Shown: in pieces, positions 10,409 through 19,280 of the stretch
Layout of the letters: each line of letters starts with the position of its first letter
Position numbering within the stretch: the first letter of the stretch is position 1
Source: Pseudomonadales bacterium
GTDB taxonomy: Bacteria; Pseudomonadota; Gammaproteobacteria; Pseudomonadales; Azotimanducaceae
DNA: 64,000 nt
NCBI GenBank assembly: GCA_022825925.1
Contig: JAJDVW010000022.1
Coordinates: 124,001-188,000 of the forward strand
Direction of reading: 5' to 3'
Made by a program: the position numbers and the translations under genes
The notes under the pieces: generated by a model
Told to the model about the DNA's origin: nothing
Database searches by the model: none
The model's input: the letters and a program-made list of their open reading frames with translations, nothing else

Positions 10409-11026
10409 TTAGAACGGCAGTTCGGACGGGGCGCCATGGCAGGCGTCCGCGGCCGTGCCGCCGTCGAGGGAGTGGAGCGGCCATCCGTCCGGGTCGGTGT
10501 GGGCGTCCGCGGTCCCGTGAAGGAACCGCAGACCCGCGTAAAGGTCGTCGGAAGCCCGCCCTTCGATCTTCTCCTGGACGAACGTGACGAAGTCGTAGTT
10601 GCCAGGCGTGCGGCGCGGCGCGGACAGCCAATCCTCGAACCAGTCCTCCTCGATCATCGACTCGGGCGGGTACTGCCACCGCGCCAGGCACACGCGGCGC
10701 GCGAGCTTCCAGGACAGGGCGGCGGGTCCGCGTTCCATCTCGACGACCCCGTCGCGGGACCGGCGGTACCACCAGTCCGGGCGCGACGCCCAGATCTCCT
10801 TCAGTTCGATCATGGCCTCGAGGGTCTGCACGTCGAGTCCGGCGGCGGCCGCATCGCGCAGGGCGCGGTAGGTCGACTGGTGGCCGTGGCGCTCGAAGAG
10901 GTCCGCGAGCAGGGCCCGGGCGCGTTCCCGTTCGGCCGTCGTGCCGGGGTCCAACAGGTTCGCGACCGTCTCGACCCGGTTGCGCAGCTTCGCGGCGTCC
11001 TGTGCATCTCGTACGTGGCCGGTCAT
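10409..11026 (-). CDS. Hypothetical protein
   Basis: 205-aa uninterrupted ORF fitting the strand layout; no family recognised. Confidence 0.6.
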   Translation of the reverse strand: MTGHVRDAQDAAKLRNRVETVANLLDPGTTAERERARALLADLFERHGHQSTYRALRDAAAAGLDVQTLEAMIELKEIWASRPDWWYRRSRDGVVEMERGPAALSWKLARRVCLARWQYPPESMIEEDWFEDWLSAPRRTPGNYDFVTFVQEKIEGRASDDLYAGLRFLHGTADAHTDPDGWPLHSLDGGTAADACHGAPSELPF

Positions 11027-11151
11027 GGGGCTTCCTCGCGGAACGGATTTCGAACCGCGAGCGTAGATGTGCGCCCGGCCCGGGTCTGTGGGACAAGTCT
11101 GAAACTTGCGTGCGCCGGCGGCCGGCGGTTGGGGGCGAGATTTCCGGGGCG

Positions 11152-11793
11152 TCAGACGAACGTGATGTAGGGCACGAGCGACGCGGCCATCGACATGACG
11201 TAGCCGAACACCGGCACGCCGAGGACGGCGAGGAGGATCAGCGCGAGCAGCGCGTACACGCCGAACCGCTGGTTGTACTCGCGGTACGTCCGCGCCGCGC
11301 CGGCCGGCAGGAAGTGGGGGAGGATGTAATGGCCGTCCAGCGGGCCGAGCGGGATCAGGTTGAACACCATGAGGAGCAGGTTCACCTGCACGAGCACGAC
11401 GAAGAAGGTCTGCGGTCCCGGCGCCGCGAAGTACTCGACGCCCGCCATGCGCATGCCGAGGAAGAAGTTCCAGGCGATTGCCGCGAGCAGGAGGTTCATG
11501 GCGGGACCGGCGGCGGCGACCCAGAGGTCGGCACGCTTCGACCGGAAGTTGCGCGGGTCGGTGGGGACCGGCTTCGCGTATCCGAAACCCACCAGCACCA
11601 CCATCGCGAGGCCCATGAGGTCGATATGGGCGAGGGGATTGAGCGTGAGCCGGCCGGCGCGCTCGGCGGTGGGGTCGCCGTACAGCTTGGCGACGAATGC
11701 GTGCCCGAACTCGTGGAAGGTCAGGGACAGGATCAGGGCGAAGAGCAGCAGCGCGAAGAGCAGGAACTCGCCCTGCTGGATCAGGACGATCAC
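11152..11793 (-). CDS. Site-2 protease family (M50) intramembrane metalloprotease
   Basis: LTFHEFGHAFVAKLYGDPTAERAGRLTLNPLAHID (HExxH) and NLIPLGPLDG; GTG start at 11793. Confidence 0.88.
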   Translation of the reverse strand: MIVLIQQGEFLLFALLLFALILSLTFHEFGHAFVAKLYGDPTAERAGRLTLNPLAHIDLMGLAMVVLVGFGYAKPVPTDPRNFRSKRADLWVAAAGPAMNLLLAAIAWNFFLGMRMAGVEYFAAPGPQTFFVVLVQVNLLLMVFNLIPLGPLDGHYILPHFLPAGAARTYREYNQRFGVYALLALILLAVLGVPVFGYVMSMAASLVPYITFV

Positions 11794-12359
11794 GGGTCGT
11801 GGTCGCGCGGCCGCTCGAGGGCCACTGCGGCCCGCGCGGCCGCCATCCCGGCGAGCAGGCCGAAGAGGTGCGCTTCCCAGGAAGTGCCGTCCCCCTGTGG
11901 CACGACGCCCCAGATGAGGCTGCCGTAGAAGACGAACACGAGCAGCGCGATGGCCGTCGATCCGGGCCGCCGCTCGTAGAGCCCGCGCACGACGAGAAAC
12001 GCCGCGAAGCCGAAAACCAGCCCGCTCGAACCGATGTGGGCGGCGTCGCGCCCGAGCGCCCAGACGCCGAGCCCTCCCACCAGGACGATCGTCGCCGTCA
12101 CGGCCAGGTAGTAGCGCACGCCGCGGAACAGGACCAGGGCGCCGAGCACCAGCAGCGGACCGGAGTTCGCCAGCAGGTGGGCCCACGAGCGGTGCACGAA
12201 GGGCATCCCGATCACGCCCGGCAGCCCGTCCGCCCGCCGCGGCAACAGCGCGAGGTCGTACAGCATGCCCGGGTCCAGGAGGATCCCGTAGAGAGAGACC
12301 GCCCAGATAAGCCCGGTACTCGCGAGGAGGACGATCGCGCGCGCCGCAACGCTACCCAT
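11790..12359 (-). CDS. Rhomboid family intramembrane serine protease
   Basis: FVHRSWAHLLANSGPLLVLG, GSSGLVFG (GxSG), SWEAHLFGLLAG (catalytic His). Confidence 0.85.
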   Translation of the reverse strand: MGSVAARAIVLLASTGLIWAVSLYGILLDPGMLYDLALLPRRADGLPGVIGMPFVHRSWAHLLANSGPLLVLGALVLFRGVRYYLAVTATIVLVGGLGVWALGRDAAHIGSSGLVFGFAAFLVVRGLYERRPGSTAIALLVFVFYGSLIWGVVPQGDGTSWEAHLFGLLAGMAAARAAVALERPRDHDP

Positions 12360-12370
12360 GGGAGCAGTCT

Positions 12371-12509
12371 AGGGACTTGCGCCGTAGAACGGAACGCCAG
12401 TGGAGTTCTTCGGCGCGAGCCCCCAGGGTGGTGGGGGCTGGGCCAGACCCCGAGCGTCAGCGAGGAGTCTGGCGGCGCTAAGGGACTTGCGCCGCGGAAC
12501 GGAACGCCA
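12371..12509. repeat. Direct repeat pair (29 nt, 27 matching) with an imperfect hairpin between copies
   Basis: agggacttgcgccgtagaacggaacgcca (12371-12399) and agggacttgcgccgcggaacggaacgcca (12481-12509); ccagacc...gagtctgg between them. Confidence 0.7.
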
Positions 12510-12540
12510 ATTGGGGAGGGGCTTGCCCCGTCCCGCGAGG

Positions 12541-12769
12541 ATCCGACGGGCGATCTACACGACCAACGCGGTCGAGAGCCTGAACAGCACCGTGCGCCGG
12601 GCGGTGCGTACGCGCGGGCACTTCCCGAACGATCGCGGCGACCAAGCTGATCTATCTGGCGCTGGGGCGCCTGAAGCATGGTTGGCGGGCGCCGCCGCTG
12701 CACTGGCACCAGGTCCGGCCGGAGTTCGCGATCCGCGTCGGCGAGCGTTTCGTGGTGGATGCCTCGTGA
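12541..12769 (+). mobile_element. IS256-family transposase C-terminal remnant, frameshifted
   Basis: [31 protein letters not shown], then after a frameshift [15 protein letters not shown]...FAIRVGERF. Confidence 0.8.
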
Positions 12770-13026
12770 CCGGGCGCCGCGATTCCCACCGCCTGCCCAC
12801 CGGCGCTCTACTGTTTCGGGGGACCGCGCCCGTGGACGCGCCTGCAGGCGGCCCGTGGAAGTCGCTCCGTGCCCAGTTCGGCGTCCGAGTTCAACCGGCG
12901 TTCGGGGGACTCGGATCGGCAAGGCCGGCCCAAATGTCAAAATTGGTGAGATGTCGGTGAGAGCGAGTCGGACCAATCAGGTTCGGCACGAAACGGCCCT
13001 GACACGGAATTCCTGACACTCCTCGG

Positions 13027-13110
13027 CTATGTGCGGCACGGCACGACCACGCTGTTCGGGGGGCTCGACATCGCCACCGGCGAGGTCAAGACGCAGTGCC
13101 GGCAGCGTCA
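13027..13110 (+). mobile_element. IS630-type transposase fragment
   Basis: GYVRHGTTTLFGGLDIATGEVKTQCRQRH resembles the IS630/DDE_3 core (RHGTTxLFAALDxATGKV). Confidence 0.65.
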
Positions 13111-13160
13111 CCGCCACGCTCCATTTGCGTTCCCGATTTTCCCCTTCTATCCTCCCGCCC

Positions 13161-13430
13161 ATGACCGCCGACACCGCCACAATCCGTTCCACGCTCGAGG
13201 ATCTCACCGGGCTCCCCGTGCCCATCCACGGCTGGGACATTCGCGAAGGGGTCGACTCGACGGACGACCCCGCCGTCTGGGTCTGGGCCGTCATTGAAGA
13301 AGACGACTTCAACCGCGAGGTCTCTCTCGAAATCACCGACACCGTTCGCGCGGCCCTGCGATCCGCTACTCCACACCTCTGGCCCTACGTCCTCATCCGC
13401 GGCCTCCACGAGGAATCTCCGATCACGTGA
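13161..13430 (+). CDS. Small hypothetical protein, probable partner of the HEPN protein
   Basis: MTADTATIRSTLEDLTGLPVPIHGWDIREGVDSTDDPAVWVWAVIEEDDF...; stop overlaps the GTG of the next ORF (gtga). Confidence 0.6.
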   Translation: MTADTATIRSTLEDLTGLPVPIHGWDIREGVDSTDDPAVWVWAVIEEDDFNREVSLEITDTVRAALRSATPHLWPYVLIRGLHEESPIT

Positions 13431-13941
13431 GTCTCCATCACGACCTGCTCGAGCAGGCGCGCCAGCTCGCCACCCGCGAACGCACCCGCCCCAAACAGTC
13501 AAGCCTGCGCCGCAGCGTCTCCGCGTCCTACTACGCACTCTTCCACCTGCTTCTCGACACCGCCACCCGCCGCCTCGTTTCCGGCAACGACCGCCAGGCC
13601 CTCCGTTACGTCCTCCGCCGCGCCTTCTCGCACGCCTCGATGAAGAACACGGCCGCCGGCTTCACGAGCGGCGCCGGCGGCGTCGTCGAAACACTCCGCC
13701 CAGGTCTGAACAACCTCCAGCTGCAACCTGAACTCATGCGCGTAGCCGCCATGTTCCGCGACCTCCAGGAACTCCGCCACGAGGCCGACTACGACCTCTC
13801 GCGCCCCTTCACCCGCCTCGAAGCCCTCGACCTCTACCACGGCGTCAAGCGCGCGTTCGACGACTGGCGTACCGTTGCCGGTACGCCCAGGCCGACACCT
13901 TCGTTGTCGGCCTCCTCACCATTAACCAGCTGCGCTCCTGA
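13427..13941 (+). CDS. HEPN domain (UPF0332-like) protein, probable C-terminal frameshift
   Basis: SVSASYYALFHLLLDTATRRL; RDLQELRHEADYD (R-x6-H). Annotated frame runs on to 14074, but frame shift at about 13.88 kb restores YAQADTFVVGLLTINQLRS*. Confidence 0.65.
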
Positions 13942-14049
13942 CCTTCGCTACGCTAGGCCCCCGAAGCCTCGTCCGATTGATACCCATAAGGGGCCGGGCT
14001 TCCCGCAAACCGCGTATATTGCGAAGCATCACCCACGAGGAGCGACCGA

Positions 14050-14874
14050 ATGGAACTGCGGGACAGGACGGTAGTGGTGACGGGCGGCGCGAGCGGCATC
14101 GGCGCGGCGTGCGTGCGGGCCTTCGCGGCGGAGGGCGCGCACGTGGTCGTCGCCGATGTCCAGGACGATCTCGCCGCAACCGTCGCGGCCGAGACCGGCG
14201 GCCACGCGGTGCACTGCGACGTGGGGAGCGAAGCGGACGTCAACGCCCTCGTTGCCGAGACGGAGGCGCGTTTCGGGCCGATCGCGCTGTTCTTCTCCAA
14301 CGCCGCGGTCGCAACCGGCGGGGACCCGCTGACTACGGACATCGACGTCTGGGACGAGCAGTGGCGCATCAACCTCATGGCGCACGTCTACGCCGTTCGC
14401 GCGGTCCTGCCGGGCATGCTCGAGCGCGGCTGGGGCTACCTCCTGCACACGGCGTCCATGGCCGGCATCCTGACGTCCCAGGGCAACGCGACCTACGCCG
14501 TCACGAAGCACGCGGTGGTGGGCCTTGCGGAGTGGATGGCCATCGCCTACCACGATCGCGGCGTACGCGTGTCCCTGCTTGCGCCGCTCGGCGTGAACAC
14601 CCCGATGCTGGGCGGTATGGCGGCGCCCAGGCGCCCCGCCACGGCGCGCACGCGTGTGGGTGACCGCCGCTCTTCGGCCTCGCTGTCGGCGGTGGGGCCG
14701 GTGAAGGAACCGGAGGAGGTCGCCCGGCAGGTCCTCGACGCGGTGCACGAGGAGCGGTTCCTGATCCTGACGGATCCGATCGCGCAGACCTGGATGGAAC
14801 GCAAGACGAACGACCCCGAGCGCTGGCTGCACGGCATGCGCAGGCTGCAGCGGAGGATGGCGGAGGGCGAATAG
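14050..14874 (+). CDS. SDR family oxidoreductase
   Basis: VVVTGGASGIGAACVRAFAAEGAHVVVADV; TYAVTKHAVVG. Confidence 0.9.
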   Translation: MELRDRTVVVTGGASGIGAACVRAFAAEGAHVVVADVQDDLAATVAAETGGHAVHCDVGSEADVNALVAETEARFGPIALFFSNAAVATGGDPLTTDIDVWDEQWRINLMAHVYAVRAVLPGMLERGWGYLLHTASMAGILTSQGNATYAVTKHAVVGLAEWMAIAYHDRGVRVSLLAPLGVNTPMLGGMAAPRRPATARTRVGDRRSSASLSAVGPVKEPEEVARQVLDAVHEERFLILTDPIAQTWMERKTNDPERWLHGMRRLQRRMAEGE

Positions 14875-14937
14875 GTCGCTGCGGGGGCCTGGTCGGTGGA
14901 CTGATCGAAAGCAAGAGAACCGGAGGAGGGAGACGCG

Positions 14938-15747
14938 ATGGCGGAGCGTTACCAGGGCTACGAGCGGCTGAAGTTCGACTATCCCGACGAGCGGATACTG
15001 CGCATCACCATCTCGCGCCCGGAGCGGTTCAACGCCCTGGACGCCGCCGGCCACCGGGAGCTGACCTATGTCTGGCGGGAGGTCGACGAGGATCCGGACA
15101 TCGACTGCGTCGTGCTCACCGGCGAGGGGCGCGCGTTCTCGGCCGGCGGCGACTTCGACATGATCGAGCGCAACATGAACGACTACGAGGCCTTGGTCGG
15201 CACGTGGAAGGAAGCGCGGGACCTGGTCTACAACGTGATCGACTGCGGCAAGCCCACGATCTCGGCGATCAATGGCCCCGCCGTCGGCGCCGGCCTCGTG
15301 GCCGCGCTCCTCTGCGACGTCTCCATCGCCGCCCGGTCCGTCTTCATCACGGACGGCCACACGCGCCTGGGCGTCGCCGCCGGCGACCACGCGGCCATCG
15401 TCTGGCCGCTCCTGTGCGGCATGGCCAAGGCCAAGTACTACCTCTTGACGTGTGACCGCCTGCCCGCGGAGGAGGCGGAGCGCATCGGCCTGATCTCGCT
15501 CTGCGTCGATGACGCCGAGCTTGGCGAGCGGACCATGGAAGTGGCCCGCAAGCTCGCGCGCGGCGCCCCGAACGCCATCCGCTGGACCAAGTACGCACTG
15601 AACAACTGGCTGCGTCTCGCGGGCCCGACCTACGACGCCTCCACCGCGCTCGAGATGCTGGGCTTCCTCGGACCGGAGAGCAGGGAAGGGCTGGCCGCCC
15701 TGCGCGAGAAGCGCGAGCCGGACTTTCCGCGGGGATCGCCGATCTGA
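14938..15747 (+). CDS. Enoyl-CoA hydratase/isomerase family protein
   Basis: [39 protein letters not shown] ggaggga. Confidence 0.9.
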   Translation: MAERYQGYERLKFDYPDERILRITISRPERFNALDAAGHRELTYVWREVDEDPDIDCVVLTGEGRAFSAGGDFDMIERNMNDYEALVGTWKEARDLVYNVIDCGKPTISAINGPAVGAGLVAALLCDVSIAARSVFITDGHTRLGVAAGDHAAIVWPLLCGMAKAKYYLLTCDRLPAEEAERIGLISLCVDDAELGERTMEVARKLARGAPNAIRWTKYALNNWLRLAGPTYDASTALEMLGFLGPESREGLAALREKREPDFPRGSPI

Positions 15748-15754
15748 TGTCGGC

Positions 15755-15880
15755 GCCGCCCGGACGCGGCGATCCGGTTCTACCGGGAAGCGTTCGGCGC
15801 GACGGAGAAGTTCCGCCTGGTGGAACCCGGCGGCCGCGTCGGTCACGCGGAGGTCTGCGAGGGCCAGACGATCGCGGCCC
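15755..15880 (+). pseudogene. VOC/glyoxalase domain N-terminal fragment
   Basis: DAAIRFYREAFGATEKFRLVEPGGRVGHAEV; truncated afterwards. Confidence 0.6.
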
Positions 15881-16215
15881 CGGCCGGCGCCACCACGGGG
15901 ACGGCCTCGGTGTTGGCGTCGTTGCCCGCGGGCACGCGCTCCGCGGGGGTCGGCTGCCGCGCCAGCTTGTGGCTGCCGGGGACGAGCGCCAGGCAGCCCG
16001 ACTCCTCGGTCACGTCGGTGAGGAGATGTTGACGGTGGTGGATGCGTAGTACCTCGGATGCGGCTGCGGATCGTCGCCGTGCAGGGGCAGGTAGCCGTGT
16101 GGCATCTCCTTGGATGGGCCCCGGCCCCGGATGTGGGTCGTGAGGGTGCTGAGGATGCAGTCCTGCCCGATGAGGTAGTCGACTGCCGCTATCTCACTTG
16201 CGGTTGCCGGTTCGT
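15880..16215 (-). pseudogene. Phytanoyl-CoA dioxygenase fragment with frameshift
   Basis: Minus strand: DYLIGQDCILSTLTTHIRGRGPSKEMP..PLHGDDPQPHPRYYASTTVNIS, then in another frame DVTEESGCLALVPGSHKLARQPTPAERVPAGN. Confidence 0.75.
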
Positions 16216-16262
16216 GCAACTGCTCCGCAGCCGGCGTCGCCCCCGATCGTGCAGAATCGCGG

Positions 16263-18125
16263 ATGGTTTCCCACGGTGTTCCGCCCCGACCCATGCGTGC
16301 CCACTGGTTCCTGGCTCTCGCGCTGCTGACGGCGGCCGCGTCCGCGGAGCCGCGGTTCAGCCACGGCGTCCCGAGCTTCGGCACGCTGAAGTACCCGGAG
16401 GGGTTCCCGCACTTCGAGTACGTGAACCCCAACGCGCCGAAGGGCGGCACCCTGGTGCTGCCCACGGCGCAGAACTTCGACAGCTTCACGCCGAACATCG
16501 ACAAGGGCATCCGCCCGCCCGGCGCGCACGTGATCGAGCTGGCGATGCTCTACGACCCGCTGTTCTGGCCGTCGGACGACGAGCCGGGGAGCTTCTACGG
16601 CAACCTCGTGGAGAGCGTCGCGCTGGCGGACGACTACTCGTGGGCGATCTTCCGGCTGCGCCCGGAAGCGCGCTGGCACGACGGGGTCCCGGTCACGGCC
16701 CGCGACGTGCAGTTCACGTTCGACTGGATCGCGGAGCACGGCGCGGGCGGCGTGCGGCAGGCGTTCCAGTTCATCGACGGCAGCGAGATTCTCGGCGAGC
16801 GTGAGATCCGGTTCCGCTTCCGGGACCTCTCCGGGCTGAGCGCCAACAACGTGATCGTGATGGCGAAGTGGCCGATCGTGCCCGAGCACTACTGGCGGGA
16901 CCGGGACAGGACGAAGACGACCCTGGACCCGCCGCTCGGCAGCGGTCCCTACCGGGTGGCCGAGTTCCGGCCGGGGCGCTACATCCGTTACGAACGCGTG
17001 CCCGGGTACTGGGGACGCCACCTGGGCATCCACCGCGGTCGACACAACTTCGACTCCATCCGCTACGACGTCTACCGCGATGCCACCATCGCCCGGGAAG
17101 CGCTCCGCAAGGGCCTGGTCGACTTCCGCATCGAGACGGACTCCCGTTACTGGGCCGACGGCTACGACATTCCGGCCCGCGAGAAGGGCTGGCTCGTGCT
17201 GCGGCAGCACACCCGCATGTCCTATGTGGGGCTGGCCCGCGCCCTGGCCTTCAACACGCGCCGCGAGAAGCTTGCGGACCGGCGCGTGCGGCGGGCGCTC
17301 AGCATGGCGTTCGACTACGAGTGGGCCAACCGCGCCCTGAATCACGGCCTGTACGAGCGGCCGATGAGCTACTTCCCGGGCTCCTACCTCGCGGCGACCG
17401 GTCTGCCCACGGAGGCGGAGCGACGGCTGCTCGAGCCGTTCCGCGCGTCGCTGCCGGGGCGTCTTTTCACCGACCCGTTCGACCTGCCGCGGTCGACCGG
17501 CTTCGGCGCCAACCGGGCGGCCCTGCTCGCGGCGGTCGAGCTGCTCGCCGAAGCGGGCTGGCGCCTCCGCGACGGCGTGCTCCGCGACGCCCGGGGAGAA
17601 CCGTTCACGCTGCGTTTCGTGATCCGCACCCCGGACGAACGGCGCACGCTGCTGCCCTACGTGCGCCACCTGGAGCGCCTCGGCATCGCATGGACGATCC
17701 GCCTGGTCGAGACCTCCCAGTACGTGAACATCCTGACCGAGGGGAACTTCGACCTGGCGTTCAGTCGTTTCGGGGCGGCCATCACCCCGGAGTTCGGGCT
17801 GCGGGGCTGGCTGCACTCGGCGGCGGTGTCGTCCGCCTTGACGAACACGGCTGGCGTCGCCCATCCCGCCGTGGACAAGATGCTGGAGAAGGTGCTCGGC
17901 GCGCGCACGATGGACGACCTGACGACCGCCGCCCACGCCCTCGACCGGGTCCTCCTCTGGCACCACTACCACATCCCGCTGGTCGCCGTGGCCGGGCCGC
18001 GGGTCGTGTACTGGGACAAGTTCGGCCGGCCGGAAGACCCGCCGTTCCGCACCGGCTTCCCGGACGCCTGGTGGTGGGACGAGGCGAAGGCGCAACGGAT
18101 CGCGCCGGGTTCGGCGGCGCAGTAA
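16263..18125 (+). CDS. ABC transporter substrate-binding protein, family 5 (YejA-like)
   Basis: Signal peptide; HGVPSFGTLKYPEGFPHFEYVNPNAPKGG; GSGPYRVAEFRPGRYIRYERVPGYWGR. Confidence 0.9.
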   Translation: MVSHGVPPRPMRAHWFLALALLTAAASAEPRFSHGVPSFGTLKYPEGFPHFEYVNPNAPKGGTLVLPTAQNFDSFTPNIDKGIRPPGAHVIELAMLYDPLFWPSDDEPGSFYGNLVESVALADDYSWAIFRLRPEARWHDGVPVTARDVQFTFDWIAEHGAGGVRQAFQFIDGSEILGEREIRFRFRDLSGLSANNVIVMAKWPIVPEHYWRDRDRTKTTLDPPLGSGPYRVAEFRPGRYIRYERVPGYWGRHLGIHRGRHNFDSIRYDVYRDATIAREALRKGLVDFRIETDSRYWADGYDIPAREKGWLVLRQHTRMSYVGLARALAFNTRREKLADRRVRRALSMAFDYEWANRALNHGLYERPMSYFPGSYLAATGLPTEAERRLLEPFRASLPGRLFTDPFDLPRSTGFGANRAALLAAVELLAEAGWRLRDGVLRDARGEPFTLRFVIRTPDERRTLLPYVRHLERLGIAWTIRLVETSQYVNILTEGNFDLAFSRFGAAITPEFGLRGWLHSAAVSSALTNTAGVAHPAVDKMLEKVLGARTMDDLTTAAHALDRVLLWHHYHIPLVAVAGPRVVYWDKFGRPEDPPFRTGFPDAWWWDEAKAQRIAPGSAAQ

Positions 18126-18131
18126 CGCCGG

Positions 18132-18965
18132 TCAACTGGGTCTTTCGAGGTGTTCGCGGAGACGGCCTCGGCCTGCGCGCCAGTGGTGACCCAACGATGC
18201 CTCGTAGTCGAGGTCGTCGGCACCCATCCTGCAGGCGTGGTTCAGGAAGTAGCCCCAACTGGCCCCCGGCGAAATCTGACGGCCGTACCGTGCGAGGGCC
18301 TTGAGGTCGATTCGTTCGTCGAGGGTGAAGCTGGCGATGAACTTGAGCAGTTGACGGTACGCTGGAGTCTCGAAGTAGAAGTCCTGATCTTCCGGCGACA
18401 GTATCCGAACTCCGCTGGGCCTTGGCTGTACGGTCTCGATCACGGAGTCAACGGTCTTCCTGAAGGCGTCATACGCGTCGATGGCCCGCTGGACCGTCTC
18501 GTCCTGGATGACGAGCGAGGTAGCGGCTGCGGCAATGCGCTGAACGATTTCGGCTTCGCCGATGTTCCAGACGTCAACCGTCGGATATGCCTCTGCGGCC
18601 CGCCGGGCCAGCCTCTCGTCCGCCGTGACCAGGGGTGCCGCCCACCCTTCGGCACAGGTGAGATAGATGCAGTCGTACACGGGGTGGTCGATCTGGACGG
18701 CCAAGGCGGTCGCCTCGACGACAAGCTCGGTCGAAGGTTGCAGTGCGACGGCGTCCGTCATGTTCGCGAACTCGTCAACGTAAGGCTGAGCCGAAGCAAT
18801 CTCCTTGCGCCGGGCCTTCTTCCAGACGACGTTGGCGACTTCGGTCAGGATGAAGTCCGGTGCATGGAGGACGATGCGCGGGGCGAGGAGCTGCCGGGCT
18901 TCCTGCGAAAGAGGCTCGGCGATGAGCCACTTGACGGCGACGCTCGCGTCGACGATGAGCCTCAC
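18132..18965 (-). CDS. PIN-domain (VapC-type) toxin with a C-terminal extension of about 140 aa
   Basis: MRLIVDASVAVKWL...DFILTEVANVVWKK...DHPVYDCIYLTCAEGWAAPLVTADERL; extra domain ILSPEDQDFYFETPAYRQLLKFIASFTLDERIDLKALARYGR. Confidence 0.82.
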   Translation of the reverse strand: MRLIVDASVAVKWLIAEPLSQEARQLLAPRIVLHAPDFILTEVANVVWKKARRKEIASAQPYVDEFANMTDAVALQPSTELVVEATALAVQIDHPVYDCIYLTCAEGWAAPLVTADERLARRAAEAYPTVDVWNIGEAEIVQRIAAAATSLVIQDETVQRAIDAYDAFRKTVDSVIETVQPRPSGVRILSPEDQDFYFETPAYRQLLKFIASFTLDERIDLKALARYGRQISPGASWGYFLNHACRMGADDLDYEASLGHHWRAGRGRLREHLERPS

Positions 18966-19198
18966 CGGGCGCGGTCTTCCCGGATCAGGGCGACGCTATC
19001 TGTCTGAGGGGTACCTTCGGTGAGCGACTGGAGCCGCTCCGTACGCTCCCGGAACTCCTCAAGTCGCGCCGAGCGAAGCGCCTGTTGAGTGAGAACGTGG
19101 CGAATTTCGCCTTCCAGCGAGCGATGGTTGGCCTTCGCCTGTGCCTTCAAAGAGGCGATGACCTGATCGTCAATGTTGCGGACAGTCACGTTCGCCAT
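18962..19198 (-). CDS. FitA-like ribbon-helix-helix antitoxin
   Basis: MANVTVRNIDDQVIASLKAQAKANHRSLEGEIRHVL; 4-nt overlap with the PIN gene; RBS ggaggag. Confidence 0.85.
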   Translation of the reverse strand: MANVTVRNIDDQVIASLKAQAKANHRSLEGEIRHVLTQQALRSARLEEFRERTERLQSLTEGTPQTDSVALIREDRAR

Positions 19199-19280
19199 GG
19201 TCGCGCTCCTCCAATGAGGGCATTATGATGGCATATTGCAGGCAACGCTCCATCCGTTACTGTACGAATCGGTCTGGAAC

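Noticed and set aside
16194-18095. 633-aa minus-strand ORF opposite the YejA-like gene
   Set aside because: Shadow ORF of a well-supported plus-strand gene
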